From: Sabellastarte sp. h YS-2021
Lineage: Eukaryota; Annelida; Polychaeta; Sabellida; Sabellidae
DNA length: 64,000 nucleotides
Direction: 5' to 3'
Assembly: GCA_964017235.1 (NCBI GenBank)
Contig: OZ024930.1
Location: 157,418,221-157,482,220, forward strand
Part shown: positions 1 through 12,959 of the stretch, piece by piece
Layout: every line of letters starts with the position of its first letter
How positions within the stretch are numbered: position 1 is the first letter of the stretch
The notes under the pieces: model-generated
The model's input: the letters and a program-made list of their open reading frames with translations, nothing else
Databases searched by the model: none
What the model was told of the DNA's origin: nothing
Position numbers and translations under genes: made by a program

Positions 1-880
1 ACAAGATTTTATAGGTCAAGGTCACTACAGCAAGGTCAAAGGTCAAATCAAGGTCACACCATGACGTAGCACACCTACACCCCCTAACCAATGTCCCTAC
101 CAAGTATCAACTTCCTACACCTTACGGTCTCCAAGATATAGCCCGGACGAGGTTTTATAGGTCAAGTTCACTACGGCAAGGTCAAAGGTCAAATCAGGGT
201 GACACCATGATGTTGCACACCTACTACCCCCAACCAATGTCCTCACAAAGTATCATCTTTCTACACCTTACAGTTTCCGAAATATAGCCCGGACAAGATT
301 TTATAGGTCAAGGTCACTACGGCAAAGGTCAAATCAAGGTCACACTATGACGTTGCACATCTACACCCCCTAACCAATGTCCCTACCAAGTATCAACTTC
401 CTACACCTTACAGTTGCTGAGATATAGCCCGGACAAGGTTTTATAGGTCAAGGTCACTACGGCAAGGTCAAAGGTCAAGGTCAGACCATGACGTTGCACA
501 CCTACACCCCCTAACCAATGTCCCTACCAAATATCAACTTTCTACACCTTACAGTTTCGAGATATAGCCCGGACAAGATTTTATAGGTCAAGGTCACTAC
601 GGCAAGGTCAAAGGTCAAATCAAGGTCACACCATGACGTTGCACACCTACAACCCCTAACTAATGTCCCTACCAAGTATCAACTTCCTACACCTTATGGT
701 TTTCGAGATATAGCCGGACAAGATTTTCAAAGTCAAGGTCACTACGGCAAGGTCAAAGGTCAAATCAAGGTCAGACCATGACGTTGCACACCTACACCCC
801 CAACCAATGTCCCTGCCAAGTATGAACTTCCTACACCTTACGGTTTCTGAGATACAGCCCGGACAAACTATTAAAAATAA
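1..880 (+). repeat. Tandem array, 140-146 bp unit with AGGTCA half-sites (family H2)
   Basis: About six head-to-tail copies. The phase marker AGGTCAAG recurs at 13, 159, 305, 445 and 585, giving periods of 146, 146, 140 and 140. Each unit has a block of AGGTCA half-sites (DR0, DR1 and DR5 spacings), then a CATGACGTTGCACACCTAC block, then a TATAGCCCGGACAAGATTTT block. The array is cut by the left edge of the window and ends near 880 in unrelated AT-rich DNA. No protein is encoded. The same unit recurs at 4555-4920, 5240-5400, 5870-6470, 7255-8640, 22890-23060 and 57740-58210. Confidence 0.9.
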
Positions 881-3140
881 TTTACAAAGATGCAGGCCTG
901 ATACTCACACAAGGGAATCTACTTGTGGGCTAGTACATATATGTGAAATAAGAGAGAAATTGCTTCAATAGTCAATGAGAAAATTGTGATAAAGTGTTGA
1001 AATTTTCACACTTTGGGTGGGGGTAGCTTGATTCTAACAACTCAGGGGTACAGATGAACAGACAGATCTGCATGCCTTGAACAATTTATCATCCTTGATA
1101 GATAGAGTATCTATAAAGTAACAGCATGTCTCTGGGCCTTGTACTTTATGAGGAGAAGTTGTTCACACGGACACAAATGCTGAACAGCGATACCATAATG
1201 TCAGCTGACTGATAAGTCAGGTGGTATAAAACAGCCCTTGTGGATTGTATTTTCATATGTTATCAAGACAGATGACAAATTAACAAAATCTGGGTCCAAG
1301 AAGTGTATAGTTTTTGTCTTGTTAAGCACCACTTCGGTAAGAAAAATTGTAGCATAAGATAAATCTGATGCACTTGGACTTATTAACACTGCCACTGCAT
1401 ACATGGCAGTAATAAGTGCAATAAGTGTCAACAAGAAATGCTTTGAGAGCACCATCAAAACATATTTTAAACCTCTGTATATTGAATCAGAGCATTTACC
1501 ATACATTATGACTTCTCGTTTAGGATAGATATATTATCAATATAATCTATCTAGTTTCTCTTTAAACTCAGTTACATATCATTTCTTCAGAAGGATAACA
1601 TAGTTGACAACTTATTGTTCAAATAAAAATAAATATAATTACGTTAAAGCTTTTGCCAAAATTTTTGTAATGTCTCACTTATAATTAGATTGGTTCACAA
1701 TCGGATCTAGTACAAGCAATGTATTACTATTATGCCATTTATGACTATATCTATTTCAAATTGTGAATTTATATTAATATTACTTTTGAATCTTCAATAA
1801 TTTACTTTCTATTACATTTTACCACAAATGTGACCATGACAAACTGTTTCATTGAAACAATGTTAAAAACAGAAAAAAGCTATATCATAATCTGGTGTGA
1901 ATAATTTTGGGGAATTTAAGACACTTTTGTAAAGCATTATTTATACTCTACACTGAGGTTTGATATCTATAACCTTGTTATTACCATATACTACAGAATC
2001 AAAAATATGCTCGTCACTGAACTTTGCACAATAAGCTTCTGCAGAAACTCTGACTAAAGTTTAGTAGTTTAATCCACTAAGATCTTTGCAACTGGTATAT
2101 AGCTTTAACAAATTTTGCTTGTTCTTCTAAACACTACGTGGATTCACCGACATTTGTTGATATGAAATATTGTCACTGACTGACCTGGACATTTAGACAT
2201 GAGCAAATTTTGATATCGAAAAGAGAAGCAGAGTGGATTTCTTGAAGCATTGTAATTCCTCTATGATTTTAACTAAATCAACTGAGTAACTAACTAAAGC
2301 ATGACAATGTTTTAACTTATAAATCCATTGAAACCAGGGATGAGGTCCTATGATAAGCAATCTATTACAATTATATTGCCATCTATTACTAGAACTATTT
2401 TAAAAAAAAAAAATTAAAATCTATTGCTATTACACTTATTTTTCAATCTATTTTTTTTTTGTTACTTTCTGCTCCGGTTTTACCATGATTATGAAAATGT
2501 GACCAAACAAATGTTTAAATTTCATTAAAACATAGTTAAGACTGAAAAAAAAAAAAATGCAATTGACACAGCCAGATTTGAAGGAATAAAAACATTTGGA
2601 ATTTTAAAGAGGTTTTTAAAAAAAAAAAACATTATTTACATTATCTTCAAGTTAGTATCAGAATGTTCATTGTTTACCAAACTTTCATTGATATCTTTGT
2701 TAAACTGATTCAAAGGAACCATATTTCTGCTTATTCGACACCAAACTAAGTGCAGCATAAACAAGATTTACCTTTTTGAACTATAACCTTGTTTTAAAGA
2801 GTGTTTCATTTTAGATTTAATAAAAAAGGGTATCCTGTTGTACATACTGCTGATTATGCACTGTAAGTCATGTATGTCAAAGTAACTGAACCAAAAATAG
2901 TTTATTCAATAGAATGAAGAATATCAAGGCCAAACATGGCATTCATAAGTATTAAGTATTGGAAATTGTTATGAAAACATTAATAAATGATAAATCAAAA
3001 TGGTCCACAAAGTCCCCTGTATGCACAATATGCAAAGTAAGAGTCTCTGGATACAAAGCCAAAAACCCAGATTAAACTAGAAAAGGTTTTTGCTAAGGCA
3101 AAAACAAATATCCCACAGAAGAAAGTGAATCATGGTAAAA
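881..3140. other. AT-rich DNA, no gene recognised except a small ORF
   Basis: AT-rich sequence with several poly-A and poly-T runs (about 2400-2640). I see no recognisable domain, RNA gene or repeat in it apart from the short reading frame at 1201-1506, which is listed separately. Confidence 0.5.
1201..1506 (-). CDS. Hypothetical small single-pass membrane protein or first exon
   Basis: A 101-residue reading frame not recognised as any family. Residues 1-23 are basic and hydrophilic, residues about 24-43 form one strongly hydrophobic segment (FLLTLIALITAMYAVAVLIS), and the rest is polar with possible N-glycosylation sites at NKT and NLS. This layout fits a type II signal anchor, as in Golgi glycosyltransferases and sulfotransferases, but no catalytic motif is visible. 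No clear splice donor was found before the stop. It may be a chance ORF. Confidence 0.25.
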   Translation of the reverse strand: MYGKCSDSIYRGLKYVLMVLSKHFLLTLIALITAMYAVAVLISPSASDLSYATIFLTEVVLNKTKTIHFLDPDFVNLSSVLITYENTIHKGCFIPPDLSVS

Positions 3141-3144
3141 AACA

Positions 3145-4516
3145 AGCAATGGAGATGCCTGTACCCCACAGCCAAGAGAAATACACCCAGTTTGACCCAT
3201 AAGGGGGGATCCGGGGGTAAATCTGACCAGCTATCTAGACTCTTCACATAAGGTTTCCCAATACCTCTTAATACATTCTAAAACTCTAAAAGCAAGAATA
3301 AAGGAGATAAGAGGCAAAAACACAAAATTGGCTATTTTATGACCCCAGTTTGACCCATAAGGGGGGGGTCCGGGGGTAAATCGGACCAGCTATCTAGACT
3401 CTTCACATATGGTTTCCCAATACCTCTTAATACATTCTGAAGCTCTAAAAGCAAGAATAAAGGAGATAAAAGGCAAAAACACATAATCGGCTATTTTATA
3501 ACCCCAGTTTGACCCATAAGGGGGGATCCGGGGGTAAATCTGACCAGCTACCTAGACTCTTCACACAAGGTTTCCCAATACCTCTTAATACATTCTAAAC
3601 TCTAAAAGCAAGAATAAAGGAGATATAAGGCAAAAACACAAAATCAGCTATTTTATGACCCCCAGTTTGACCCATAAGGGGGGGGGGGGGTCCGGGGGTA
3701 AATCTGACCAGCTATCTAGACTCTTCACATATGGTTTCCCAATACCTCTTAATACATTCTAAAGCTCTAAAAGCAAGAATAAAGGGGATAAAAGGCAAAA
3801 ACACAAAATCGGCTATTTTATGACCCCAGTTTGACCCATAAGGGAGGGTCTGGGGGTAAATATGACCGGCTATCTAGACTCTTCACATATGGTTTCCCAA
3901 TACCTCTTAATACATTCTCAAGCTCTAGAAGCAAGAATAAAGGAGATATAAGGGGAAAAGATGAAATTGGCTATTTTATGACCCCAGTTTGACCCCTACA
4001 GGGGGGTCGGGGGGGAAATTTGACTTGCTTTCTAGACTCTCCACATATGGTTTCCTAATACCTCCCAATACATTTTATGGCTCTAAATGCAATACTTAAG
4101 AAGATAATAGGGGGGTTCACATGAATTCTAAGCTTTCTGATTGGTACGTGTGAGAAAATCACTCATAAATCGGTCAATTTTCATCGGATTGCTCCTAAAA
4201 TCTAATCAGCTCACGTTTTTGATAGTATAAACATGTGTATGAAGTTACAAGCCTCTGTGGTCAGTAGATTTTCCTGAACTGCGATGACGGGCGGGTGTAC
4301 CCGAAAAAAATATTTTTTGATCATGTGACCTTGATAAAGATCAAAGGTCAAATTTAGCATGTGGAAAAAGTTTCCCACGCCTAAGGTATATAACTGCCAA
4401 ATATGGTTAAAAAGCTTGCAATAATAAGGGAGATATTCAAGGGAGACCATAATGCGGCAGCGGCGGCGGCGAGGAAATTGAGGTGAAACCAAATAAGCGC
4501 CCTTTCAGGGACGCTT
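3145..4516. mobile_element. HINE-like element with internal 158-164 bp tandem array (family H3)
   Basis: The left edge carries TACCCCACAGCC (3162-3173), the same subterminal sequence used by the H2 elements at 5432 and 6838. Six copies of a 158-164 bp unit follow; TTTGACCCAT-type starts fall at 3191, 3349, 3508, 3666, 3830 and 3988. Each unit has a G-run (GGGGGG..CCGGGGG) and a conserved CTAGACTCTTCACAT block. The right edge has a hairpin-forming sequence (4495-4516, AAGCGCCCTTT / AGGGACGCTT). Diverged single copies occur at 12140-12360. A tandem core between hairpin-bearing ends is the plan of Helentron-associated (HINE / pearl-like) elements; that classification is inferred. Confidence 0.6.
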
Positions 4517-4539
4517 AATTATGGCAGGTGAACACAATT

Positions 4540-5400
4540 TGGCATGGGGAAGGTTAAAGATCACACCATGACACTGGAGACCTGCACCCCCCAACCAATG
4601 TCCCTACCAAGTTTCAACTTACTTCACCTTAGTTTCTGAAATATAGCCCTGACAAGATTTTCAAACTCAAGGACACTACAGCAAGTTCAAAGGTTAAATC
4701 AAGGTAACACCATGACATTGCACACCTATACTCCCAATCAATGTCCCTACGAACTTTCAACTTCCTACACCTTACAGCCCAGACAAGATTTTAAAGGCCA
4801 AGGTTACTACAACAAGGTAAAAGGTCAAATCAAGATCACAACATGATGTTGCATACCTATCAAAATGCACACCAACAAAAGTCCCTATCAACTTTCAACT
4901 TCCTACACCTTACTCCATTATTGTTTATTATTTAAGAAACACTTTCCGGGATAAAGTATAGATCAATCTGGTAAGAATAACGGTGTTCCGACATTTAGAA
5001 TCTACCGAAAGCACCCACTAAGTGTAAATATGGCGGTAGACATAAACAAACTTGAAATTCAAGACAAACTGTCAGTTTATTAAGTAAAAATACCTAAAAT
5101 ATTTTAAAATACGTGGATATTGACATAAACCAGGAAAGGTTAAGATATAAGCTTAATAATCGATCATTAGAAAACGTCAGTGACAGACCACGATTCTACA
5201 CTGTCACCTACAATTAATCGAGCACACATCTAATCATCCACAAACTATAGCCCGGACAAGATTTTAAAGGTCAAGGCCATTACGGCAAGTACTATGATGC
5301 TGCACACCTACATCCCCGACCAATGTCTCCACCACTTTTCAACTTCCTATGCCTAATAATTTGTAAGATATAGTCTGGACAAGATTTTAAAAGTCAAAGT
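4540..5400 (+). repeat. Degenerate H2 units flanking a hAT-like terminal fragment
   Basis: Decayed copies of the AGGTCA-rich unit lie at 4555-4920 and 5240-5400. Between them, 4915-4985 is the reverse complement of 27217-27280 (shared core AAGAAACACTTTCCGGGATA), so it is another copy of the repeat found beside the hAT remnant. No gene is seen. Confidence 0.6.
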
Positions 5401-5415
5401 CACTACAGAAAAATA

Positions 5416-6735
5416 GCATCAGAGATGCCCGTACCCCACAGCCTAGGGAAATATTTTCAACACCATGAGATACAGAAGTACTGTATCAGTACAAACTTCA
5501 GGATACTTTCAGAGCACTGTCAGTTATATAAAGGTCCAAACAATGTTTAAAAGAAAGATCATGCATATAAAGATGAAGCATTAAAACAAGATAATTCAAT
5601 AACAAGATGACAGCATTAATCAGCAAACTAAAAATTCAACCCTCTTTATCTACATCTGCATGGCCAAATTATGGTTTAGATGGTTTGAATATTACCATGC
5701 ATACAGAAGTGGTAATACATTTAATGAATGCTTAAGTGTGGTGTTGGAGCAAAATCTGTGGCTCACTTGATGAAATTCTATCTCTTACAATGGTAAGTTA
5801 TGAAAGTAAAATTCCTAATAAATTCTAATATGACTTTAACAGTGCTTAATCTGCATCAAAAGACAGACCCAAAGGTGCAACAAGATTTTATAGGTCAATG
5901 TCACTATGACAAGGTCAAAGGTCAAATTAAGGTGAAACCATGATAATACACACCTATAGTCCCTAACCAATGTCCCTACCAAGTATCAACTTCCTACACC
6001 TTACGGTTTCCAAGATATAGCCCTGACAAGATTTTATAGGTCAAGGTCACTATGCCAAGGTCAAAGGTCAAATCAAGGTCAGATCATGACGTTGCACAAC
6101 TACATCCCCTAACCAATATCCCTACCAAGTATCAACTTCCTACACCTTACGGTTTCCGAGATATAGCCCGGACAAGATTTTCAAACTCAAGGTCACTACG
6201 GCAAGATCAAAGGTCAAATCAAGGTCAGACCATGACGTTGCACAACTACACCCCCTAACCAATGTCCCTACCAAGTATCAACTTCCTACACCTTACGGTT
6301 TCTGAGATATAGCCCGGACAAGATTTTCAAACTCAAGGTCACTACGGCAAGGTCAAAGGTCAAATCAAGGTCAGACCAAGACGTTGCACACCTACACCCC
6401 CTAACCAATGTCCCTACCAAGTATCAACTTCCTACACCTTACGGTTTCTGAGATACAGCCCGGACAAACTATTTCCCGCCGCCCGCCCACCCGCCCGCCC
6501 GCCCATCCGGACACCATGGGTGAAAACAATACCCCGACAGCCCTTACGGGCTGTGGGGTAAAAATCAAAGGGGAAATAAAGATCACACCATGATGTTGTA
6601 CACCTACATCTCCCAACCAATGTCCCTACTAAGTTTCAACTTCCTACACAATATGGTAACCCGCTAGCTTGTCCATCCAGACGCTATGGGTGAAAAACAA
6701 TACCAGTACAGCCCTTAAAGGCTGTCGTGTAAAAA
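5416..6735. mobile_element. HINE-like element carrying an H2 array (copy a)
   Basis: The left end has a hairpin GCATCAGAGATGC (5416-5428) followed by TACCCCACAGCC (5432-5443). The right end has GGCTGTGGGGTA (6549-6560), the exact reverse complement, next to a hairpin ACAGCCC-TTAC-GGGCTGT (6537-6554). About four AGGTCA-rich units lie between (5870-6470), then a CCCGCC-rich tract. A second, decayed right end with its own hairpin follows at 6708-6725. Inverted 12-mers just inside the ends plus a terminal palindrome and a tandem core match HINE/Helentron structure. Confidence 0.65.
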
Positions 6736-6821
6736 TAATAAAGATAAGGGCTTATTAAATGGGGTTACAACTTACAAGTAGTAAATACATAACTACAAGT
6801 CATATTAAAAGGTATAAAATA

Positions 6822-8640
6822 GCATCAGAGATGCCCGTACCCCACAGCCTGGGGAAATATTTTTCAACACCATGAGATATAGAAGTAGTGTAACAGTACC
6901 AAGTTCAAGATACTTTCAGAGCAGTGTAAGTTATATTAAGGTCCAAATAATGCTTAAGTAGAGAAAATAATATCTAAGGAAAAGAACTGTATGTAAAGAT
7001 GAAGTATTAAAACAAAACAATTCAATAATAAAATGACAGCACTTATCAGTAAACCAAAAATGGCCGAATTATGGTTTGGATGTTTTGAATATTACCCATG
7101 CATTACAGAAGTGGCAATACATTCAATGAATGCTTATGTGTGGTGTTGGAGAAAAGCCTGTGGCTCACTTGAAATTCCATCTGTTACAATGGGAACTTGC
7201 AAAAGGAAATTCTTAATGAATTCTAATATGACTTTAACAATGCTTAATCTGCATCAACAGACAGACCCAAAGGTGCAACAAGATTTTAAAGGTCAATACA
7301 GCAAGGTCAAAGGTCAATCAGTGTTACACCATGACATGGCACACCTAAAACCCTCAACCAATGTCGCTACCAAGTATAAACTTCTTACACCTTACAGTCT
7401 CTGAGATATAACCTGGACAAGATTTTATAGGTCAAGGTCGCTCCAGCAAGGTCAAAGGTCAAATCAAGGTCACATGACGTAGCACACCTACACCCCCTAA
7501 CCAATGTCCCTAACAAGCATCAACTTCCTACACCTCTTACGGTTTCCAAGATATAGCCCAGACCAGTTATTATAGGTCAAGTTCACTACGGCAAGTACAA
7601 AGGTCAAATCAGGGTCACACCATGATGCTGCACACCTACTACCCTCAATCAATGTACTCACCAAGTATCAGCTTCCTACACCTTACAGTTTCCGAAATAT
7701 AGCCCGGACAAGATTTTATAGGTCAAGGTCACTACGGCAAGGGTCAAAGGTCAAATCAAGGTCACACTATGACGTTGCACATCTACACCCCCTAACCAAT
7801 GTCCCTACCAAGTATCAACTTCCTACATGTTACAGTTGCTGAGATATAGCCCGGACAAGGTTTTATAGGTCAAGGTCACTATGGCAAGGTCAAAGGTCAA
7901 ATCAAGGTCAGACCATGAAGCTGCACACCTACAACTCCTAACCAATGTTCCTACCAAGTATCAACTTCCTACACCTTTCGGTTTCCGCGATATAGCCCGG
8001 ACAAGATTTTATAGGTCAAGGTCACTACAGCAAGGTCAAATCAAGGTCAGACCATGACGCTGCACACCTACACCTCCTAACCAATGTCCCTACCAAGTAT
8101 CAACTTCCTACACCTTACGGTTTCCGAGATATAGCCCGGACAAGATTTTAAAGGTCAAGGTCAATATGGCAAGGTCAAAGGTCAAATCAAGGTCACACCA
8201 TGATGTTGCACACCTACAACTCCTAAACAATGTTCCTACTAAGTATAAACTTCCTACACCTTTCGGTTTCCGAGATATAGCCCGGACAAGATTTTATAGG
8301 TCCAGGTCACTACAGCAAGATCAAAGGTCAAATCAAGGTCAGACCATGACGTTGCACACCTACACTCCCTAACCAATGTCCCTACCAAGTATCAACTTTC
8401 TACACCTTACGGTTTCCGAGATATAGCCCAGACAAGATTTTAAAGGTCAAGGTCACTACGGCAAGGTCAAAGGTCAAATCAAGATCACACTATGACGTTG
8501 CACACCTACAACCCCTAACTAATGTCCCTGCCAAGTATCAACTTCCTACACCTTATGGTTACGGAGCCCGGACAAGATTTTCAAACTCAAGGTCACTATG
8601 GCAAGGTCAAAGGTCAAATCAAGGTCAGTCATGAATAGTC
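6822..8640. mobile_element. HINE-like element carrying a long H2 array (copy b), right end missing
   Basis: The left end duplicates copy a: hairpin GCATCAGAGATGC at 6822-6834 and TACCCCACAGCC at 6838-6849. The following 400 bp match the left flank region of copy a (5450-5870). About ten units of the 140-146 bp repeat run from 7255 to 8640. No GGCTGTGGGGTA right end is seen before the next element begins near 8710, so the right side is truncated. Confidence 0.6.
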
Positions 8641-9257
8641 ATAAAGAATAATTCAATTAAGTTTTATAGGATTTCAGGCAATATGTTTTAAAGATAAACT
8701 GCAAAATACAACTAGACCTACACATTGGAGAACCGATGCAAATTTGTATCCACTGGAAAGAGAACTAATCAAACCCAGTGAACCATCGTTCGACCTTAAA
8801 TCTGACAACATCAGAAGATTCCCAGCACATGATATCCTACAAGTTGGTTTCACATTGCAAACCTCCAGGATCAATAATAAGCGAGTTATAAGCAGTTTTA
8901 ACTTTGGCTGTCCTCATTTGACCTTGAAGGAGGGGCTCAAGGTCAAATCTGACTGCACCAGAAGATTGCCAGCCCATAATTTCATTGCAAGCATCTAAGA
9001 CCAATAATAAGCGAGTTATAAGCAATTTTAAGTTTTGCTATCCTTGTTTGACCTTGAAGGAGGGGTATAAGGTCAAATCTGAACTAATCAAAAGATTCCA
9101 AGCCCATGACTTCCTATAAGTTGGTTTCACATTGCAAACCTCTAGGACCAATAATAAGCAAGTTACAAGCACTTTTAAGTTTGGCTGTCCTCGTTTGACC
9201 TTGAAGGAGGGGTCCAAGGCCAAATGTGACCACATTAAAAGATTCCAGCCCAGATTT

Positions 9258-10868
9258 TCTAATTCTAATAGTACTTTTATAGCGCTCAATCTCTATCTAT
9301 TGACAGACTCTAAGACGCATAAAGCCAAAAATCAGAGATCATAATCGTTAAATCAGAGACATTGCAGGGGTCGGCACCACGGAGAAAGACGAAGTGAAAA
9401 ACAGAGGAAAAAAACTAGGGTGGGAAGGCTTTTTCAAAGAGGTAAGTTTTCAACTTCTTCCTGAATGAGGAGAGAGATTTAGCTGAGCGTACGTCATCAG
9501 GGAGATCATTCCAAATCATCGGAGCATCGTATGCAAAGCTAAGGCCAAATTGCTTTTTTGACTTGTATATTGATGCAAAATGTGGGACCTCAAGCAAAAC
9601 GCCCTGATATTGACTTCTACGCATTCTGTACATACTGTGTCTAGGTTTAAGGAAAGGTTTGAAGTATTTTGGATGGCCACTATGTAGAAACTTGTACACC
9701 AGAAGAGCGACCTTGAAAATACAGCGATGCATGATAGGCAACCAATGAAGACTCTTTCTTACAGGAGTACTTGGTGGTATTCGCCACAATTCTAGCTAGA
9801 CTGTTCTGAACACATTGGAGCCTACGAAGGTCAAGAGCAGAGAGACTTCTGAAAAGAGAATTACAGTAGTCAAGCCGACTTCCAACCAAGGCATTTGCAG
9901 CCAAGAGAGCAGCTTCACGTGTAAGATACCCTCTGAGTCGCCTTAAATCCCTGATATGAACAAAACAAGCCCTGCAGATATTCCTGACATGGCAAGAAAA
10001 GGAAAAATCTGAATCAAACCAGACACCAAGGTTCCTGATTGCCTCAGCAGGTGACAGGAGGGTACCAAGTATATTGACTGGGAAAAATTTGCCAAGTTTT
10101 GCATGGACATTTTTTGAACCGAACAGAATAAACTCTGTCTTATCAGGATTGAGTTTGAGCTTGTTTACTGAGAGCCACTTTCTAACATCATCCAAGCAGT
10201 TTTTCAGCCTTTCAAAGGCCAGAGTGGCATGCTTGTGTGTGAGATGAACGTATAACTGCGTGTCATCCGCATAAAAGTGGAAATGTATGCCAGGGTGATT
10301 CTGAATAACCTTGCTTAGGGGTGTAGTGTATAATGAGAAAAGGATTGGACCCAAGACAGAGCCCTGGGGCACACCATACAATAGCCTTTTAGCATCAGAC
10401 AAAACAGAGCTGATCTTGATGCACTGATAGCGGTCAGAAAGATACGACCTGAACCAGTCCAGAACCACACCACCAACACCAAACCAGGAACTCAAACATT
10501 CAATGAGCGTACTATGATCAATGGTGTCGAATGCTGCTGATTGGTCCAAGAGAACAACAGCAGTAGCTTCACCTCTGGCAAGAGCAAGGTGGACTTTGTT
10601 TTTAATAGACAGTAGTGTGGTTTCAGTCGAATGACCTTGCTTATAGGCAGACTGACCTATTCAAGGCCATTGGAGGTGACATGGTCATTTAACTGGGAAA
10701 CCACTACACGTTCAACAAGTTTGGAGATGAAGCTCAGGCCGGAGACAGGTCGATAATTTTTTAATTCATAAGGTGGTAGTGAAGACTTTTTAATCAAAGG
10801 AGAGACTATGGCCTTTTGGAAAGCAGCAGGGACAGCACCTTCAGTCAGAGAACAGTTGACAAGGTTCC
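9258..10868 (-). mobile_element. 5'-truncated CR1/L2-like non-LTR retrotransposon
   Basis: The minus strand encodes the C-terminal two thirds of a non-LTR reverse transcriptase. Fragments seen are NYRPVSGLSFISKLVE, GHSTETTLLS, LDQSAAFDTIDH, GVPQGSVLGP, the YADD catalytic box and then the thumb/C-terminal region ending in the LHWLP...WNDLPDD...FRKKLKTYLF block. The longest open stretch is 10549-9680. Frameshifts near 10662 and near 9790, plus stops, make it inactive. The 3' end carries an AGCGCTATAAAA-type tail and a short ATTAGAATTAGAA repeat, as in CR1-group elements. Satellite sequence resumes directly at both edges. Confidence 0.85.
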
Positions 10869-11819
10869 CTTCCTATAAGTTGCTTTCACATTACAAACCT
10901 CTTGGACCAATAATAAGCAAGTTATAAGCACTTTTAAGTTTGGCTGTCCTCGTTTGACCTTGAAGAAGGGGTCCAAGACCAAATGTGACCATATTAAAAG
11001 ATTCCAAGACATGATTTCCTATAAGTTGGTTTCACACTACAAACCTCTAGGATCAATAATAACCGAGTTATAAGCACTTTTAAGTTTGGCTATCCTTGTT
11101 TGCCCTTGGAGTCAAATCTGAACACATCAAAAGATTCCAAGCCCATGACTTCCTATAAGTTGGTTTCACATTGCAAACCTCTAGGACCAATAATAAGCAA
11201 GTTATAAGCACTTTTAAGTTTGGCTATCCTCGTTTGACTTTGAAGGAGGGGCCAAAGGTCAAATCTGAATACAACAGAAGATTCCCAGCCCATGATTTCC
11301 TATAAGTTGGTTTCACATTGCACACCTCTAGGGCAAATAATAAGCAAGGTTTAAGCACTTTAAACTTTGGCTATCATTGAAGGAGGGGTCCAAGGTCAAA
11401 TCTGACCACATCAAAAGATTTCCAGCCCAGATTTCCTGTAAGTTGCTTTCACATTGCAAACCTCTAGGATCAATAATAACCAAGTTATAAGCACTTTTAA
11501 GTTTGGCTATCCTTGTTTGCCCTTGGAGTCAAATCTGAACACATCAAAAGATTCCAAGCCCATGACTTCCTATAAGTTGGTTTCACATTGCAAACCTCTA
11601 GGACCAATAATAAGCAAGTTATAAGCACTTTTAAGTTTGGCTATCCTCGTTTGACCTTGAAGACGGGGTCCAAGGTCAAATCTGACCACACCACATGGGT
11701 TGGTTTCACACTGCAAACCTCTAGGACCAATAATAAGGGAGATACAGGCACTTTTAATGTGTGTTACGTGGGGTACTTTGGCATTCCGTGGATGACCTTG
11801 AATTAAGAGGTTCAAGGTC

Positions 11820-12140
11820 AAATGTCTGCAAGGTTGTAGAGGACATGTATATCTGTTATACATATCACCTATGAAGAGATTCAACCTATGAGAACCAGCC
11901 AGTAGAAAAATGTGGATAATTTTGAAAGAAATCCCAGCGGCGGCCAGCTTGTTTTTCAAATGAGCCTAATTTCAGTCCCAGAGAAGCCTACCTCCCAATG
12001 AAAATATCCTGCAAATTTGGTGAACCTAGCTGGTGTAGTTTACCCCTGACAGCATTAACGCTGAAAATCTCTCTATGCGTGGCGGCGACGTAGTGAACAC
12101 TTAACCAAAGTATCCACCGGATGCTTCCGGTGGATGCAAT
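11820..12140. repeat. Conserved right flank of the H1 element
   Basis: This stretch is closely similar to 31880-32220, including a GGCGGCGACGTAG-type GC-rich block and the terminal CCACCGGA/TCCGGTGG hairpin. It is non-coding and serves as the right-end module of the H1 family. Confidence 0.7.
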
Positions 12141-12750
12141 ACAATCAACTTTATGACCCAAGTTTGACCTTTACGCGGGGGTGGGGGTACATTTTAAGAT
12201 TTTTATGGTATATTTAGAATCAAAGGGCCTTGCTTTGGTTTCCTATTACCGATCAATACATTCCAAAGTTCTAATTTCAAGAAAAAAAACGAGATAAAAG
12301 CAATATGTGAAAATCTAGCCAGTTTTGGGCGATAAAATTGACTTAGAAAGGCAAGAAGGGGACAAAAACCATATCATTAGGTCTGACTAGTCATAGAAAA
12401 TAATTCAATTTATTTTTGTAGTATTTCAGGTAATATTTTTGATGATATACTGGATAATACAAGAAAGTCAACTTTATTACCCCAGTTTGACCTAGAGTTT
12501 TGGCTCAAGCAGTTGAAGAAGGGGTATTCTGATTCTGGCAATTGTGTGTGGATTTTGCCTGTAGAGCACTGGAAAACTGTAACACTAGAGAAATGTAAAA
12601 GCTTAGCCATGGCAACCAGATACTCCCTGAAACCTAATCACCTCTAAAACTCGCCTTAAACATACCCTGAAAATGTGCTGAAAATCCATGCATGGGTTAC
12701 GGTTGCAGTCACCCACAAAGTTTAAGAAATAACAAGAGGGTCAGAAATGC
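12141..12750. repeat. Diverged H3-type repeat copies and unassigned sequence
   Basis: 12150-12360 contains the H3 unit signature (AGTTTGACC, a G-run, GTTTCCTATTACC..AATACATTC, GAGATAAAAG) in decayed form, and a second start lies near 12480. 12388-12460 resembles 8628-8700, so the same flanking sequence borders the H1a element on both sides. No gene is recognised. Confidence 0.5.
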
Positions 12751-12959
12751 CCCAAAAGGCGGGTTGCGCAGGCAGCATCAAGGTTAGCGACTGCTGTAAT
12801 TAAATTTAGAAACAAGGAAAGAAATGTTAGGTTACCAAGTTAAGGTAAATGTGTTAGACGTGCTAAGAAATGTAAAACTTGTAATCTAAGTTACATAATT
12901 GTATCTATGCTATAAACAGACAAACGAACACACGGAATTTTGCAAATTTAATAAGTAAA

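Larger units (their letters stand above)
8710..12140. mobile_element. HINE-like element with about 147 bp array (family H1, copy a), interrupted
   Basis: The left end, AACTAGACCT at 8710 with a GTATCCACT motif near 8746, matches the intact left end at 27914. The right end carries the perfect hairpin CCACCGGATGCTTCCGGTGG at 12114-12133, as at 32194. The core is a degenerate array of the H1 unit (CCTATAAGTTGGTTTCACAT..., TTTGACCTTG...CAAGGTCAAA). The array is split at about 9258-10868 by a CR1-like retrotransposon, and the unit sequence resumes on the other side. It is older and more diverged than copy b. Confidence 0.7.

Noticed and set aside
6401..6620. Gly/Arg-rich and Pro-rich frames over the CCCGCC tract
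   Set aside because: They fall in the low-complexity right flank of an H2 HINE-like element and are open in several frames because of composition.
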